Shown in pieces: positions 42,169 through 54,269 of a stretch of DNA of 64,000 nucleotides. This DNA comes from Breviolum minutum Mf 1.05b.01. Its lineage: Eukaryota > Sar > Dinophyceae > Suessiales > Symbiodiniaceae. Under the pieces are notes generated by a model. It did not search any database, had not been told where the DNA came from, and worked only from the letters and a program-made list of their open reading frames with translations. The stretch's first letter is position 1, and each line of letters opens with the position of its first letter. Location: the NCBI GenBank assembly GCA_000507305.1, contig DF239334.1, positions 124,001-188,000 on the forward strand, given 5' to 3'. The translations under genes and the position numbers were made by a program.

Positions 42169-45123
42169 ATTGAGGTGCGAGAGGGCGAACTTCTGATGGG
42201 CAAAGTGACCAACATTATGGGAGACCGCGTTTGGGTGGACATTGGCTTGGTGAAGGATGGTAGCTGCTGGGCTAAGCACCATGAATCGGCCAACTGGCTC
42301 AGCTCGGGTTGGTGAGCTTCCCCCACACCCTCTCCCCCTGCAATCATCATGGCCGCATTCAAGATGGCATATTACTGCAACCTGGAACACCATGGAAGAT
42401 CAAATCTCTTGGGTGTTGGATCTTGATTGGATTAGTGTAGAGACCATGACGCTAATCAACATCCATAGTGGCGGACATGACATTCCCATCCCAGGTTTCA
42501 TCTACAAGGGTGACGTGAAGTCGTTGAAGCCAGGCAAAATCTTTCGCAACCTCAAGGTGTCACGTGTGACCTTGGCGATGTTGGGTGAGATCTTGATGTT
42601 TTTTTTGAGGACGAAAAAACACGTATATAGCAAGTTGATGCATAGCAATGATATGGTAATAAAGATGTTCCTCAAAAGTTTCCTATTCCAGCGATCATTT
42701 TGAATTTCCATCTTGGGTTTTTAGGGGTGTTATATATTTTTCAATATATGTTGTACCTTCTCAAGTTGAATGTTGATATCATCCACCAAGGTAGATCGCA
42801 AAAGGGAGTGGGTGGAGGTGGAACCGAAAGTTCTGGCCGCCACAACCATTCCAGATTCACCACCTGTACCTCTTGCAAAGAAGCCTTCAGGCCAAACTGG
42901 ATTGATTTTGAATGATCTGATTTTTTTCACTCAAGTTCCTGATGCCCAATGATGTCCAGACCGAAGGAAAAATGGATAAAAATGGTCAAATGTCAACCGA
43001 AAGGCAGGAAATGAGGTCACACCTATCCAATAGTACCCAGCAGTCGTATCAGATTTTTTAAACACAAAAACAGACCATTTGCGTGCGAAGTGATCACGAT
43101 GCAACTCTGCTTCTTATTAATACTAGTACCTGCAGTATGACATGAAGTGCTTGGGATGGGTTGGACATTGATCACATCAAAACTTTTCCGAAAGAAAACA
43201 ACAAGATATGTTGTGATTTCTTTTGTTCATTGTTAGTTGCTGTATCGATTTCGATTCAGAAGACCTGACAAGACCCTCACACAGCTTGGGAACCATGGCG
43301 AGGTGGCTGGGGACACAAGGAGGGGAAGCTGCTTGCGGAATATCAACTTGGGACTCCAGTTGAAGGGCAAGCCACTTGGCCCAGCTGGTTCAAGTCTTAA
43401 GTTGGATCATCATCTTGAATCAATGGATTCAATGGATACTAAAGGGGCAGTTAGTGACCATAATTCTGCTACCACTTCCATAGGCATTCATTTTTTGTTG
43501 GATTTCCATCCTCATCCCTCCACACAAAAGTTTTGTTTGATGTTTTTCTGTTTGCATTTTATTTTCACATACTGTAAATATCATGTGAATCATGTCATAG
43601 TATGAAAATGCTATCCAGCTTTCACTTGTCCAATTGAAGGTTACAAACGTCCTGTACGACCGCGTGTGGGTCCAAGTGGGCGCAGCAACTTGGCAACCAG
43701 GGAAACATCAATCCCGCGATCAGGGCCGCCAAAAATGATGTATTTTCCTACATGAGGAGCTAATTTGGAACCCTTTGGAATCCCCAAAAATCGCAGGATC
43801 CACTCCTGCATCCAGCAATCCAGCATCCAGCTGAGGCGGTGGATGCCACCTTTAAGAAAGACCCGGAGAAGACCTTCAAAGTTGGTGATTCGGTGTCGGG
43901 AGAGATTTCCTTTATTGACTTACAAAAGGTCGACGGGGGCCTGGGGAACTTGGGGGGATACCGTGAAAATACCATGTGATTTCATGAGCTTGTGGGGGTG
44001 TTCCATTGCACGCTCCCATCAACAAGATATTTAAGTTCAGAGTTGCAAGGATTTTAGGAGTACGTATCAACCGCATCACCAAGCAAAAGATGCAACATGA
44101 AGCTGTTTCTGAAAATGATCAGCACTTGGATGCTTTGGAATCTTAGGGTTGGCAGCTGGAAAGATTAGCTGATAAGCTGTTTTACATGTGTTTTTTTTAC
44201 TCCTGAACTTCTATGACATGGAAGGTGCGTTAGGACACCTTACACTTGAAAATCCATGTAAAAACTAGACCTTTCATCAAACAGTATTTTACAAAGCTGA
44301 GCAGTCGTTGAAGATCTGTCAATCACAGTTGTTTTTGGGTTTTCTTCTGTTTTTTTTGAAAGACCGGGGATGGCTTCATCGTTTTGTGTTGAATTGTTTG
44401 CTGGTGGTACTGTTGATGGAAGAAATCCTGCACCATTTGGGATGTATAGAACCTTGTAAATAATGGGATGAACTACCTATCAACTGGTGCAGGATTTCTT
44501 CCATCAACAGTAGTGAATTCTGCAGCCTTTGCTCTCCAGAAAATTTTGCGCATGTCGCCCACGAAGAACGCCTGAGTGGGAAGTCTAGCTATTTGCACCG
44601 GAGCCGACTTTCTTGGAAAAAAGTGTCAACCCAAGAAGAACGAGTTTTGTGCACATGTTTTTGAGCTATGTGCAGAGCCTACAATATCGCAAATATATAT
44701 GTTTATATATATATATATACATAGACATGTACTGTATATCTATATTGGTACACAATTGATGTGTTGACTGTTGTGTCAGGATCACCCGAATCGAAAGTTC
44801 GGTGTAGGATGTTGTACTGGATCATTTGCACACGAATCCCTACTTTGACTCTTTGTCTCTTGACTCTTCCCGCAAGGTGTGCAAGTTGCCATCATGTTCG
44901 CGTGTTTTGGTGCATAATGGTCCACGGTCACGTGAAACAAATGCCTAGTGAAGTATCACACAGCCCCGCACTCAGCAAGGAATGCCTTGACGTCAACGGC
45001 ACCAACCGCTGCACCAGCCGCTGCACCAGTTGCTGCACCAGCTGCAGCACCATCTACCACGCCTGTGGTGGCAGTGGCTGAGTTGGCTGCGGAACATGCA
45101 GGCAGTTCCAGCCGGACTGGCTA
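42169..45123 (+). CDS. S1-domain RNA-binding protein with Ala/Pro-rich tail
   Basis: S1 domains are five-stranded RNA-binding barrels of ribosomal protein S1, polynucleotide phosphorylase and related proteins. The first exon seen, 42169-42312 after cctcacag, reads GELLMGKVTNIMGDRVWVDI, a clear S1 start. Exon about 42495-42584 (GFIYKGDVKSLKPGKIFRNL) is compatible with the end of a barrel. Exon about 42791-42903 is a linker (VLAATTIPDSPPVPLAKKPS). An exon near 43640 repeats the S1 phrase VTNVLYDRVWVQVGAA, and 43829-43928 has KTFKVGDSVSGEISFIDLQK, again S1-like. Later exons are near 44060-44147 (INRITKQKMQHEAVSENDQH) and about 44538-44660 (ENFAHVAHEERLSGKSSYLH). The terminal exon ends in TAG at 45121-45123 with APAAAPVAAPAAAPSTTP. 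At least two S1 modules are thus present. Location (plastid, mitochondrion or cytosol) is unknown because the N-terminus is not identified. Confidence 0.7.
44408..44512. mobile_element. MITE-like TA-flanked inverted-repeat element, copy 2
   Basis: This 105-bp element has near-perfect terminal inverted repeats of about 27 bp (TACTGTTGATGGAAGAAATC ... GATTTCTTCCATCAACAGTA) and the same interior as 7463-7583. It lies in the intron just upstream of the S1-gene exon that starts after ctctccag at about 44537. No coding capacity. The TA at each end is consistent with a Tc1/mariner-type target site. Confidence 0.85.
44992..45060 (+). repeat. coding Ala/Pro repeat
   Basis: Tandem GCTGCACCA-type units inside the terminal exon of the S1 gene encode repeated AAP motifs. 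The repeat is therefore part of the protein tail. Confidence 0.7.
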
Positions 45124-45352
45124 GCATGTGCAATGCTAAGTTTGGCGATAATGTTGATTCCCACAGGATGGTGGATAAAATGTTCCGAATAGTGTGATCC
45201 AAGGGTTCATACGGGATACCAACCATCCTGTAGGTGGCTGCATGTTTCCTCAACCGTTCAATATGAGTCTCAGCAGGTGACCATCAGCAAGTCCCTGTGC
45301 TGCAAGCAAGCTGAGATGCATTTGTTGATGACTTGAGTGTTCTATACTGTAG

Positions 45353-45365
45353 CCGTAGCCATTTT
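45353..45365 (+). other. 13-base match to the dinoflagellate spliced leader
   Basis: CCGTAGCCATTTT equals the first 13 bases of the conserved dinoflagellate spliced leader after its variable first base. It is followed by more T and then GATAGCTGTCAAG, which resembles an altered end of the leader (GGCTCAAG). It is not an intact leader gene, because the conserved 3' half and donor are missing. It may be a decayed leader relic left by insertion of a reverse-copied trans-spliced mRNA, or chance. Confidence 0.4.
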
Positions 45366-47722
45366 TTTTTGATAGCTGTCAAGTCGAGGTTTGTGAGACG
45401 CTTGGTGTTTGTTTTTCTTCCCCTTTTTCTACCCTTTTATCCATTTTGCATGTTGCTTTCGCAGTTTGTCAATAGCCTATCTTTTCAAAGCAGGAGATTT
45501 ATGTTCCATAGACTTGATTGCAGAACGTTGAACTGGGGATTTGTATGGATGCGCTTTAGTTTTACTCACTTTCGTTTTGTTTGGCATGCATCGCTGTGGA
45601 TTCTGAGAAGTGGACAATATATCAAAGCCATGGGACTTCTCAAACTTCAGGGAGCAGCAGTAAATAAATTAATGTAAGGCCCACTACCTACTTCTTTGGT
45701 AATCTATGTCATCACTGCCCAATGTGCCATTCAATAGAGCAAAAACAACAAAAGGGTCATGGCATGCCATGATCACAAACAACAGACGTGTAAATACAAC
45801 ATAGCCATATCCGGCCATACCCCTTCCTACATGTAGCCAAGATCTAGTAGTCGTTTCCCTCTTTGTCCAGCTTGCTATCTAGGGTTTTTAGGTGTATTTC
45901 TTGGACACATCCAATCGAAACTATGAAATATCACGGAATATGATCTGTGATCAGGTGTAGAATAACATAGAATAACATACACACACCCTAATAGCGGGGG
46001 GTTTACCGATGGGTCTCCCTGTATACCTAAATCCCTGAGGCTCCTTCTGGAGTGATGGACTCTGTGAGAGCCTCTTTGGACAAGGCCGAGAGACAGAGTG
46101 GGTGACATGTCAGGTGATACATTTTTTGTTTATTGCATAAAGGCGTGTTTTATTTGTGTATTTATCTACTTAATATAGATTCTTGTTCGCATGGGTGACT
46201 TAAGTGAAAGCCAGGATTTGAAAAACACATGATGGATGTATTTTTCGAAAGTTACTGCAATACACAATGAAACATGTACTATACATCTCTGTTTCAATGT
46301 GTACCTCTTCCTGCCTTTTGACATCCCCAAAACGCCAGGCTGAACGAATGGGTGGATCCTATGTCCCCTTTGTGACTTGGGAATCAAAAGAACTGCTGGT
46401 CGGGGGTTGTGGACTTCACCTCGGCCATTGGGACAAGATATCCGGATGTTTTCAAGCACATTTTCTTTGAAACTGGGTCCATTACATCACGTAGATGTTG
46501 CATAGATTAGATGAGTAGATGCGAGATGAATGCATCACATAAACCATTAAGGGCTCCCTACATACCATGGAACAAGGTGATGCTCCATGCTTCCCTCAGG
46601 TGCCATGGAATCTGTTGGACAAGGCAGTGAATTGATGGCTTTGAAGTTTCGGAAGGTTAGTTTGCGGAAATTTCCCAAAACAGAAATCGCGGCTGCTTCG
46701 AGGTCCCATGGAGAGTTGCAGATAATGATGAACAGAGAAGTTTGTACCACTTGCTGCATATAAATTTGCTTGGGCCTGACATATTTTAAGAACTACCATG
46801 TCAGGCTGCAAATAATTTCTTAGATAGTTCTGATTTCAACAGTTCCTGGGTAAGTTTCTACGACTACTGGTAGCTGTCTCAAATGTGTTTGCCATACCAA
46901 CAATGTGATGATTGCTTGTTTCAAACAAGGAATTAATGGAACTCGACTTGTCACAACCAATGCGAAAGGTTTTGACCACAAACAACATGCATCGAGGAAA
47001 GGCAACAGCAGCAGGAGAACATCCATCAACAGTAGCACATGACCATGAGCAACTCCCAGGTACGAGCAATAGATACAATTTGTTGGGTAAGGGAAGGATG
47101 GCCATAGATGAAGTCCATAAAACATGTCATGTGGGAACATTTTTGATGAATCTCCGGATGCCATGCATCTTGAAAGGTTGGCTATGCTTGGTGAAACACA
47201 TGCCATGAGAATTCGGCTCAGTCAGAGAAGTTTGGCAAGTTATCACAGTCACAACCCAGTTGTTTTTGTGAAATCCTTCTAATTAAATTGATATTGCTGC
47301 CATTTCAGCTTGGTAGAACAAAAAAAACTTCACCTATCAGCACTGAATGATTTGGAATCTGGAATGATACTGAATCAACTTCAGCTTCAGCAGCATCAAT
47401 TTGGCATCTTACTGTATCAACCCGATGATCTGAAAAAATTGAGGCTGGGTCTGGGGAGTGTGGTGGAGTTATTTTTGTGAAAACTTGGGTAATATATGCT
47501 TCAATTTGAAGATTACAATTTTTGAATGCCATTTTCTTCAGGTATGGTGGGTGTAAGTATGCAGTAACTTAGTACGTACTGTACTTGTAGTTCTTATTTC
47601 TTTATGATGTTTCCATAGACTCGACCTGATTGACCCATCAACGTGCCATGTTTTGGCAGCACTTGGGTTGATTTCCGATGATAAAGGGCGCAAAAAGCTC
47701 AAAAACCTCTTTGGACTGTTTT
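45366..47722 (+). CDS. scattered exons of an unknown protein
   Basis: Plausible exons: about 46028-46102 (APSGVMDSVRASLDKAERQS) ending at gtgaca, 46600-46655 between ttccctcag and gttagt (AMESVGQGSELMALKFRK), about 46700-46790 (VPWRVADNDEQRSLYHLL), about 46938-47060, and 47619 to about 47722 after ttccatag (LDLIDPSTCHVLAALGLISD, then KGRKKLKNLFGL). None shows a known domain. They are all on +, between the S1 gene and the axonemal gene, but I cannot show that they form one transcript. A hydrophobic frame over 45333-45677 is in T-rich DNA and is not counted. Confidence 0.3.
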
Positions 47723-48029
47723 TCGGGATTTTGTACTGTATGATCTTGTGAGTGCCCAATTGAATTTCTATATGCAAGCTGATTTGGAAATGCGGAGTAC
47801 TTTCATGCATGCCAAGAACCCATTCAGCGGAGAGTTATGCTTTTAGCCTGATTTCAAGGACTATCTATAAGCACGAATTAAGATTTCTTTAGAATGCATG
47901 TGCTGCCTGGAAAACCCGGCATGCCGTTTGCAGCCCTTGCTTGGAATAAAACAAATCCATTATATTCCCAGATATTGCGCTTTGCAGAACTAAATGTTAT
48001 CTGAGTTTTACCCAAGTCGCTAGCCGAAT
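47723..48029. other. intergenic, nothing recognised
   Basis: AT-rich sequence without an exon-like frame between the exon ending at about 47722 and the GC-rich segment at 48030. Confidence 0.4.
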
Positions 48030-51000
48030 TTCCTGTGGACGCCTGCTGGCCCAAAGCTCATTGGCCCGTTGGGGGCCCCGGTCCACACGGCGCTGGAAGC
48101 GGACCGGGGCGCGGTGCGGCCGCCAGGTGCACAGTGGTTACCAGGTTTCCCGGATACTAGAGAAAATGGACAAGTGACAATGGTTATATAGGGTTTTATT
48201 AGACCAAAATTTGATGCATAAAATGTCATTAAGTTTGGGAGGCACTATTTTTTTGTCAGGCTGAAATATGTTTGGTGAGTCCAAACTAGTGCAGGACGAG
48301 AAGCTCAGAAACTGTATCAGAAACTGTAGAAGGGTGTCCTAGCTTTTTTGCAGAGCCCGGAGGCATCTGTATAGTACAGACCTTGGAGTTGGCAGATACT
48401 GTTTCGATAAATACTTCTAGGTCCATTCTTCATGTTTGGGTAAGGTCGGTTCTCAATAAGTGAATGATAGGTTCGATTTGCTTCAGATTCGAGACTACTG
48501 GGCGCAGGTCACCATGGTGAATATGCAGATGTTTGTAAGCAGCCCAGATCTCACCACACCTCATGGTGGAGCTCCCTTTCAGGGCTGGCGCAAAGGCGAT
48601 ACGGAAACATGGTGGCACCACCGTTTTGCAACCTACAAGTAGGAACAAAAAATATATAGGATGTATATGAACGTATTATATAATTAGTTTGGAAGGGTTC
48701 ATCATGTGTCATTTTTTTTGACAAAAAACACTGGCAAGTTTTTTGTCACCTTTCTATGGCACAACTTCGCCGATGGCAGGCTTTGGCTTTGGTCATAGTG
48801 CTGGTCCTGGAGGATATGTTGGGGCCTCAGAAGGGACATATATAAATACATATTCTATATATATTTAGGCACATTATAGGCACCAAATAGGTCTTTGTGA
48901 ATTCCTGACCTGAGATATATATGTATATATATATATATTTAAATTTATTGAACAAAAGTCTATTTTGTGCATCCACTGTCTAACATCTTTGCTAGGGGTA
49001 TTTCGATTGTTCGCGCAGTTGTTCTTCCCAGTGGCCGTTTGTTCACTCGTCTCAGATGCACGATCCATCGATGGTGATCCAGCTCCGATGCAGCCCGAAG
49101 CAAGACCGATGCCTTGCTAGCAGAGACCCGGTTGCCAAACGGTGGAAATAATGGAGACAGTCGTATGACTTGTTGTGGGGGTGGAGACAGGGGAGGAAGA
49201 GTGTAGTAGGATGTAACATAATGACTCATGACACATAATTAAGCTATTCAGCCATTTGGGGACAGGTTTTAAATAGATTGTGCAAGCAACCGTGTCACTG
49301 TATGACCAGATTGGATTAGTATAGAATGAAATGTGGAAGCAGTTGGTCTGGTACCATTGTATTGTCAAGATGACATAGTGTTGTATAAATTCGTCCAGCT
49401 TGTAGCTACTAGTACGGTAGTACGGTGCTTGTTACTTCATGTTTTTTTCCACCAAAGTTGCGATCAACGAAAATCAGGTGCGTTTTGGCGACGGAAATGG
49501 GAGCTGGGACAAGCCAATAGTTTCGGCATTGGAGAGCGTCCCAACTATGGCCGACCTGAAGATGCAGATGTTGGTCCCAACACCTATGGAGACTACTCAT
49601 CGCAGGTCTCAAAGGCACGGCAGATATAGGAACATGTTACTACTAGACTTTGGATATCGTTCGTTTTTTTAAGGACAGAACTAAGAATTGAGTTTATACA
49701 AATAGAATTTCACAAGTGATTAGGAACTCATCTTTTCACAACTGAATCGCTTTAGGTTCCCTGTTTTGGACTAACACTTTATGATTTTGGGAGTTTGAGT
49801 TCTTACCTGCCAGGTGAAAAGAAACTACATCAGAGCAGGTATCAAGATGAAGCCTCGCTTTGAGACTTTGGAGGCCCGGCGGTTCTGAGGAGAATCTACA
49901 TATAGTCACGCCATTTCACGCCAACAATGGTGACCCAAAATTTGCATTGCATCTCTTCAAATAATGTATTTATATTTTTGATAGTATTTTTGATATATAC
50001 ACATAAAATCATATAAATACAATATGCATGCATATGCGTCTCACCAATTTTCAATCAAGAATCAAGAGCCTGCAGGAGAAGCAGCGTGATCCCAGATCTG
50101 GACATGGCGGTCCAGGACCTGCGAAGTACAACACCAGCATTCCCACAGGCCGAGATGGCCGAGTGGTTCCCACTTGAGATGGCAAGGCTCAAAATTCTTG
50201 GGGTGCCACCACCAACTTAAGAATCTTAAGACCAGATTTAGTATACCTAGATGATATATCATGTTTCTACTTGTTGTTACTTGTTACTTGTTTGGTAGTT
50301 GTATTTTAGAGGGTCCAATCAGTTTGAGCCACATCCAGATATTATTTGGATATCTCACTTGACACGTTTGAATTGTTGAGTTTTCCACATCTATTTGGTT
50401 GCCAACCCGTTTCAGGTAAATCTTCCTGGTGTTATCCTTCCAGGCAGCTGCTTTTGGTGTCCCGGATGTTGTAGATTGGCCAAAAAAAATCCCATTGACG
50501 CCAAGGAGTCCTACATGGTCTTTGGGTGCAAGAACCAATCCTCCACAGGACAAAGAGCAGGGCTTCTTAGGTGTCTCAAGCTATGGCTTGTAACCTTGGA
50601 ATTGCCTAGGAACGCTGTGAAGAAAGCAGGAAGCACCCAAGGAATGTACATGATTTGGTGTAGGTACTGAGATAATGAGCTGAAGCAGGGGTTGCGTTTA
50701 ATCAGATTTAATTTAATGCCCTGCACCATGCCTAACTCCATCCCAGCAGTTTATCAGCAGGCCTCACCTCGTCGCTGAGGAACTATGGTAAGCCAGGACC
50801 AGATGCGTATAGTTGCATCACCACACCTGGCAAGAACTCTCCCATTTTGTACCTTGGACCTTTGTAAAGGGGGCCTGGTGTGAAACTTAAGTCCAGATGA
50901 CTTATTCGTTTAGTATTAGTTTGACCTTGCAAAGTGCTCCTTGGACTAGAGTTTAACTATTCAAAGCATCATGTATTTATCATTATTGATAAATATGTTG

Positions 51001-52400
51001 TATGTTGTCGTTTACATTTTTGTATACATAAAGAATATATTATATATAAAAACGCATCTTTGTAGTGTAAAGTGTAAAGACATTTGCGTGTAAACAAACA
51101 CGCACTTGCCACGTTCCCACCTTAACTATGGACATTTCCCAACTCAACCCAAGACGTGGCACCCGCGTCAGTTGCCCATGGCGTTGCCGTGTCAAGTTCA
51201 TCTCAGGCGAGGGACCCTCTATGATATTTCTCTTAAGACAAGGACGAAGGTGTGCTGATTAACCGAGGATGGTGAAGGTACAAAGGTCACCAAAATGGAA
51301 GGTTTTTCAGCATGTGAAAATATGTTGGATGCAAATCATCCTGGTCCGTTTGAAACATGGAAGCGTTGTACACAGATTAAGCTCCATGATCTCTGCTGTT
51401 CAAGAACTTAGTCCAATTCCACCAGTGATGGTAGTTCACATGTGCATTTTGATTCGGAATTGAAAGAACATGAAGCACTGCAAGAGGAGGTACTCGTGCC
51501 GATTTTGAGGTTCCATGTCAGTTTTCAGTAGTTTTATTTTTTCGGAGGGTTGAGTTTCTTGAAGTCATTGCCGGTGCACGATGCAAGCATTTACTATACT
51601 GCAACCTGGTCACGGACAGAGGGACACATTATTGGGCATTCTTCAAAGTAGAACCTCCATGACATTGTAGCACAATATGAGACATGGGAACACCCATGTA
51701 TGGGGTGTTTTTTTGAAAGTGAAAGTTATATAGGAATAGTTAGTACTGACTCATATTCCCCACGAATTAAATCCAAAAAAACCTTTGCATATATGAATAA
51801 TGATAAGAGAGCCCCTGTTTTGTTGGAAAGAATTTCCAAACAGTATGATATCAATCATCTATTAAAATGAAGTTTGTGTGATATTCATGCGTCCTGTGTG
51901 TCCTCCATGCCAGTATGGAGTCCTGTTTTTCCACATTTTTTCATGACAGGTGCATCAGCTGGGCGAAGCCAGTCCTGGCCCTGCACGGTACAATGTACAA
52001 GGAGAGTTAGCAAAGTATCTCGGCGAAGTCCACCAAGTGGAGGAGAACGGGTTTGGCCCTAAAATCTTGGGATGGGAATGGTTGCTTAGATTTGTTTGAT
52101 ATATCTATACATATCTCACTATAGCCATATATATATATATATTGATTTATATTATGAACGTACGGGTAGATTGCTGAAGGTACATGATCACTCCACCTTG
52201 AGGACAGCACACTCCCTTTTGGTGGAATTTTGTCATCACCACGAAATGAAGGTTTTCTCAGATTTGCCCAGTCAACAGGTATGGATTGGACCAGAAGATA
52301 GCCAACGTGAAGGCAACGTCGGCAGCATAGCAGGGCTGAAGAAAGCTTTGGGAACATCCAGAAAGTTCATCCAGCATCCTTGTTGTTTTGAAATGTTTGT
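48030..52400 (+). CDS. sperm-tail PG-rich repeat (SHIPPO-like) axonemal protein
   Basis: Sperm-tail PG-rich repeats (PGPGxY with flanking SFGxxxR) mark proteins of flagellar microtubules. Repeats are spread over exons: about 48485-48640 (GAGHHGEY and TSWWSSLSGLAQRRYGN), about 48727-48836 (AGFGFGHSAGPGGYVGASEG), about 49478-49626 (SFGIGERPNYGRPED, DVGPNTYGDYSS), 49815-49885 (YIRAGIKMKPRFETLEARR), about 50068-50150 (GHGGPGPAKYNTSIPTG), about 50444-50588 (LTPRSPTWSLGARTNP), about 50759-50865 (RNYGKPGPDAYSCITTPG) and about 51951-52060 (LGEASPGPARYNVQGELAKY). A GC-rich stretch at 48045-48130 (GPGPHGAGSGPGRG) may be the first exon. An exon near 52260-52395 (EGNVGSIAGLKKALGTSRKF) may be the C-terminal part. 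Five clear PG..Y motifs on one strand at regular spacing make the family call good; individual exon limits are approximate. The gene fits a flagellated protist. Confidence 0.7.
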
Positions 52401-52559
52401 GTGATTTTGTGATGGAACCAAGTATCACCAGCCAAAGCACCTCAACCACTTTGATTTGTTCAGATTGAATCAGAATGCCTGAGAGATGTTTAGGATCACA
52501 TCGGTTCATTGTCTATCATGCGCCCAAGCCAGGTTCCCAAAAAGAGTTTCCACCTCAGT

Positions 52560-53600
52560 ATTTGCGTTCCTTGAAGAGATGTGTTAACCGTTGCATGCTA
52601 TGTCAAGTGCAGTGGTGATGGAGGCACTCTTTTCGACCTACAGGAGGATTCCCAAGGAGCATTGGTCAACGGTCAAAGTGAATCATTTCACCTGGAGATT
52701 CATCAAGCAAGACATGCCTTTCAAAAGTTGAAGTTAAGCTGTTGCGCTGGCAAGTGCCACCAGGCTAAAGGACAATGAATTGCAACCAATTCACTCCAGA
52801 TATATCAGCAACCAATGCTGCTGGAGGAGAAGCTGCTGCTGAGGGCAGGCGCAAAATAAACCCAAAGGATTCAGAACGTATTTGCAACCATCAACATTGT
52901 TGGAACACCTGTCATCTCATTTGTAGCAACATGACTACCGTAGCGTGGCAAACATGCAAACATGGCGATGTTGGGGATGCGATGATATAGAGATCCATGG
53001 GGTGTTGAGTTGAAAATGGCAGGTTGCCACGCATTGACAGCTCGCCATTGTGAGTGGCGCCAGATTTCGTCCAGTCTCCGGCAGCTTTGTCCACGGGCCT
53101 GGCCATGGTGACAACTGCGCATTGGCTGCAATGCGTTACTGTGCATGCTGGATGCATGTCATGTATTGGTTTGGTTTTCTTTGTCGGGATGCTTGATGGA
53201 GAGTCCAAAAACTACAAATGATGCCAGGCATTGGTGATCCCATGACCAGCTTATACATCCTTAGAACAACAAATGCAATTTCCTTTCAGTTTCTGAAGCT
53301 TTTTCAGGCACGAGATAAGTGCGTCATATTTCCATGGAGGATTCAATCAGATTCTCGGGAGAAGCCTAGCAGCCGGGAATGCTTAGAGTACGACACATCT
53401 CGAGATTCAGATTATTTCAGATTCATCATGTCCTTCTTGTCATTTTTATTAAATTGTTGTCGGCAACCGGGGAAAATTTCCTGGACACTCAGCAACATCA
53501 CTACATCAGTAACGTCCACTGGCCTCGACAAAGTTGCCAGAGCCTAGCGGCACTGTCCATTCGTCACTCTTGTTTTCGCCACCGTTTGCCACCCTAAAGG
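52560..53600 (+). CDS. unknown exons after the axonemal gene
   Basis: Open segments with acceptors: about 52604-52725 after gtgcag (EALFSTYRRIPKEHWSTVKV, then NHFTWRFIKQDMPF), about 52809-52857 ending in TAA (QPMLLEEKLLLRAGAK), about 53060-53210 (hydrophobic in one frame) and 53320-53597 (LLSATGENFLDTQQHHYISN). Two frames compete in most of these, so even the frame is uncertain. They might be the 3' part of the preceding gene. No domain is recognised. Confidence 0.25.
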
Positions 53601-54269
53601 GGTGCGCTCGAGATTGTGTTGGGGAGTTGAGATGGCTGCAGTCAGAGAAATCTTTTATTCAAATCTTCTTCTAGCAGCTCATAGGACATATTGGTGCTTG
53701 TTCTCCTTGCAACCTGCAGCGGGTAAGCGACTTGCTTGCCCTTTGACTGAAGAAGTTTCACTTGCAACGCCATGAAGACTGACAAGGTATGTATAGACCT
53801 AGTCACTTGGTGGTTCAGTACAACGCTTGTCAATTTGATCGTTCATAGTTTCTTGAAACCATCACGCGCCTGTAGCTGCATTTTGTTGATTTCAAGTGAC
53901 CGTTTTACATGGACACATGAAACATAGAATCTTTAAAACTGTATACGTGTATATTTATATATTCATGAGTTTCATGTTAGTGCATACGTTTGTATTGATA
54001 AATGTTTATCTTGGGAAAATGTCTCAGTCAAATGGTCCACCAAAAAATCGCAGCAGTATCATAGACCCCTGTGTTTTACATTATTCTGTGGTATGTTGGC
54101 AAATTGAGCCTCAAGTCAGATTCATTGTTCAGGTCTCAATACCAATGCGAATTGCATGATTTTGCATGTACAATATACTGTATATATATATATATATGTT
54201 TTTATATTATACATATTCTGAAATTGTCAATATGAACTATATGAAATACATAATGTATATTATAATATA
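53601..54269. other. intergenic, TA repeat only
   Basis: No supported exon. A (TA)n run is at about 54178-54197. Confidence 0.4.

Noticed and set aside
45333-45677. Phe/Leu-rich 114-codon frame as a membrane protein
   Set aside because: Same T-rich artefact; only its position after the leader-like sequence is of interest.
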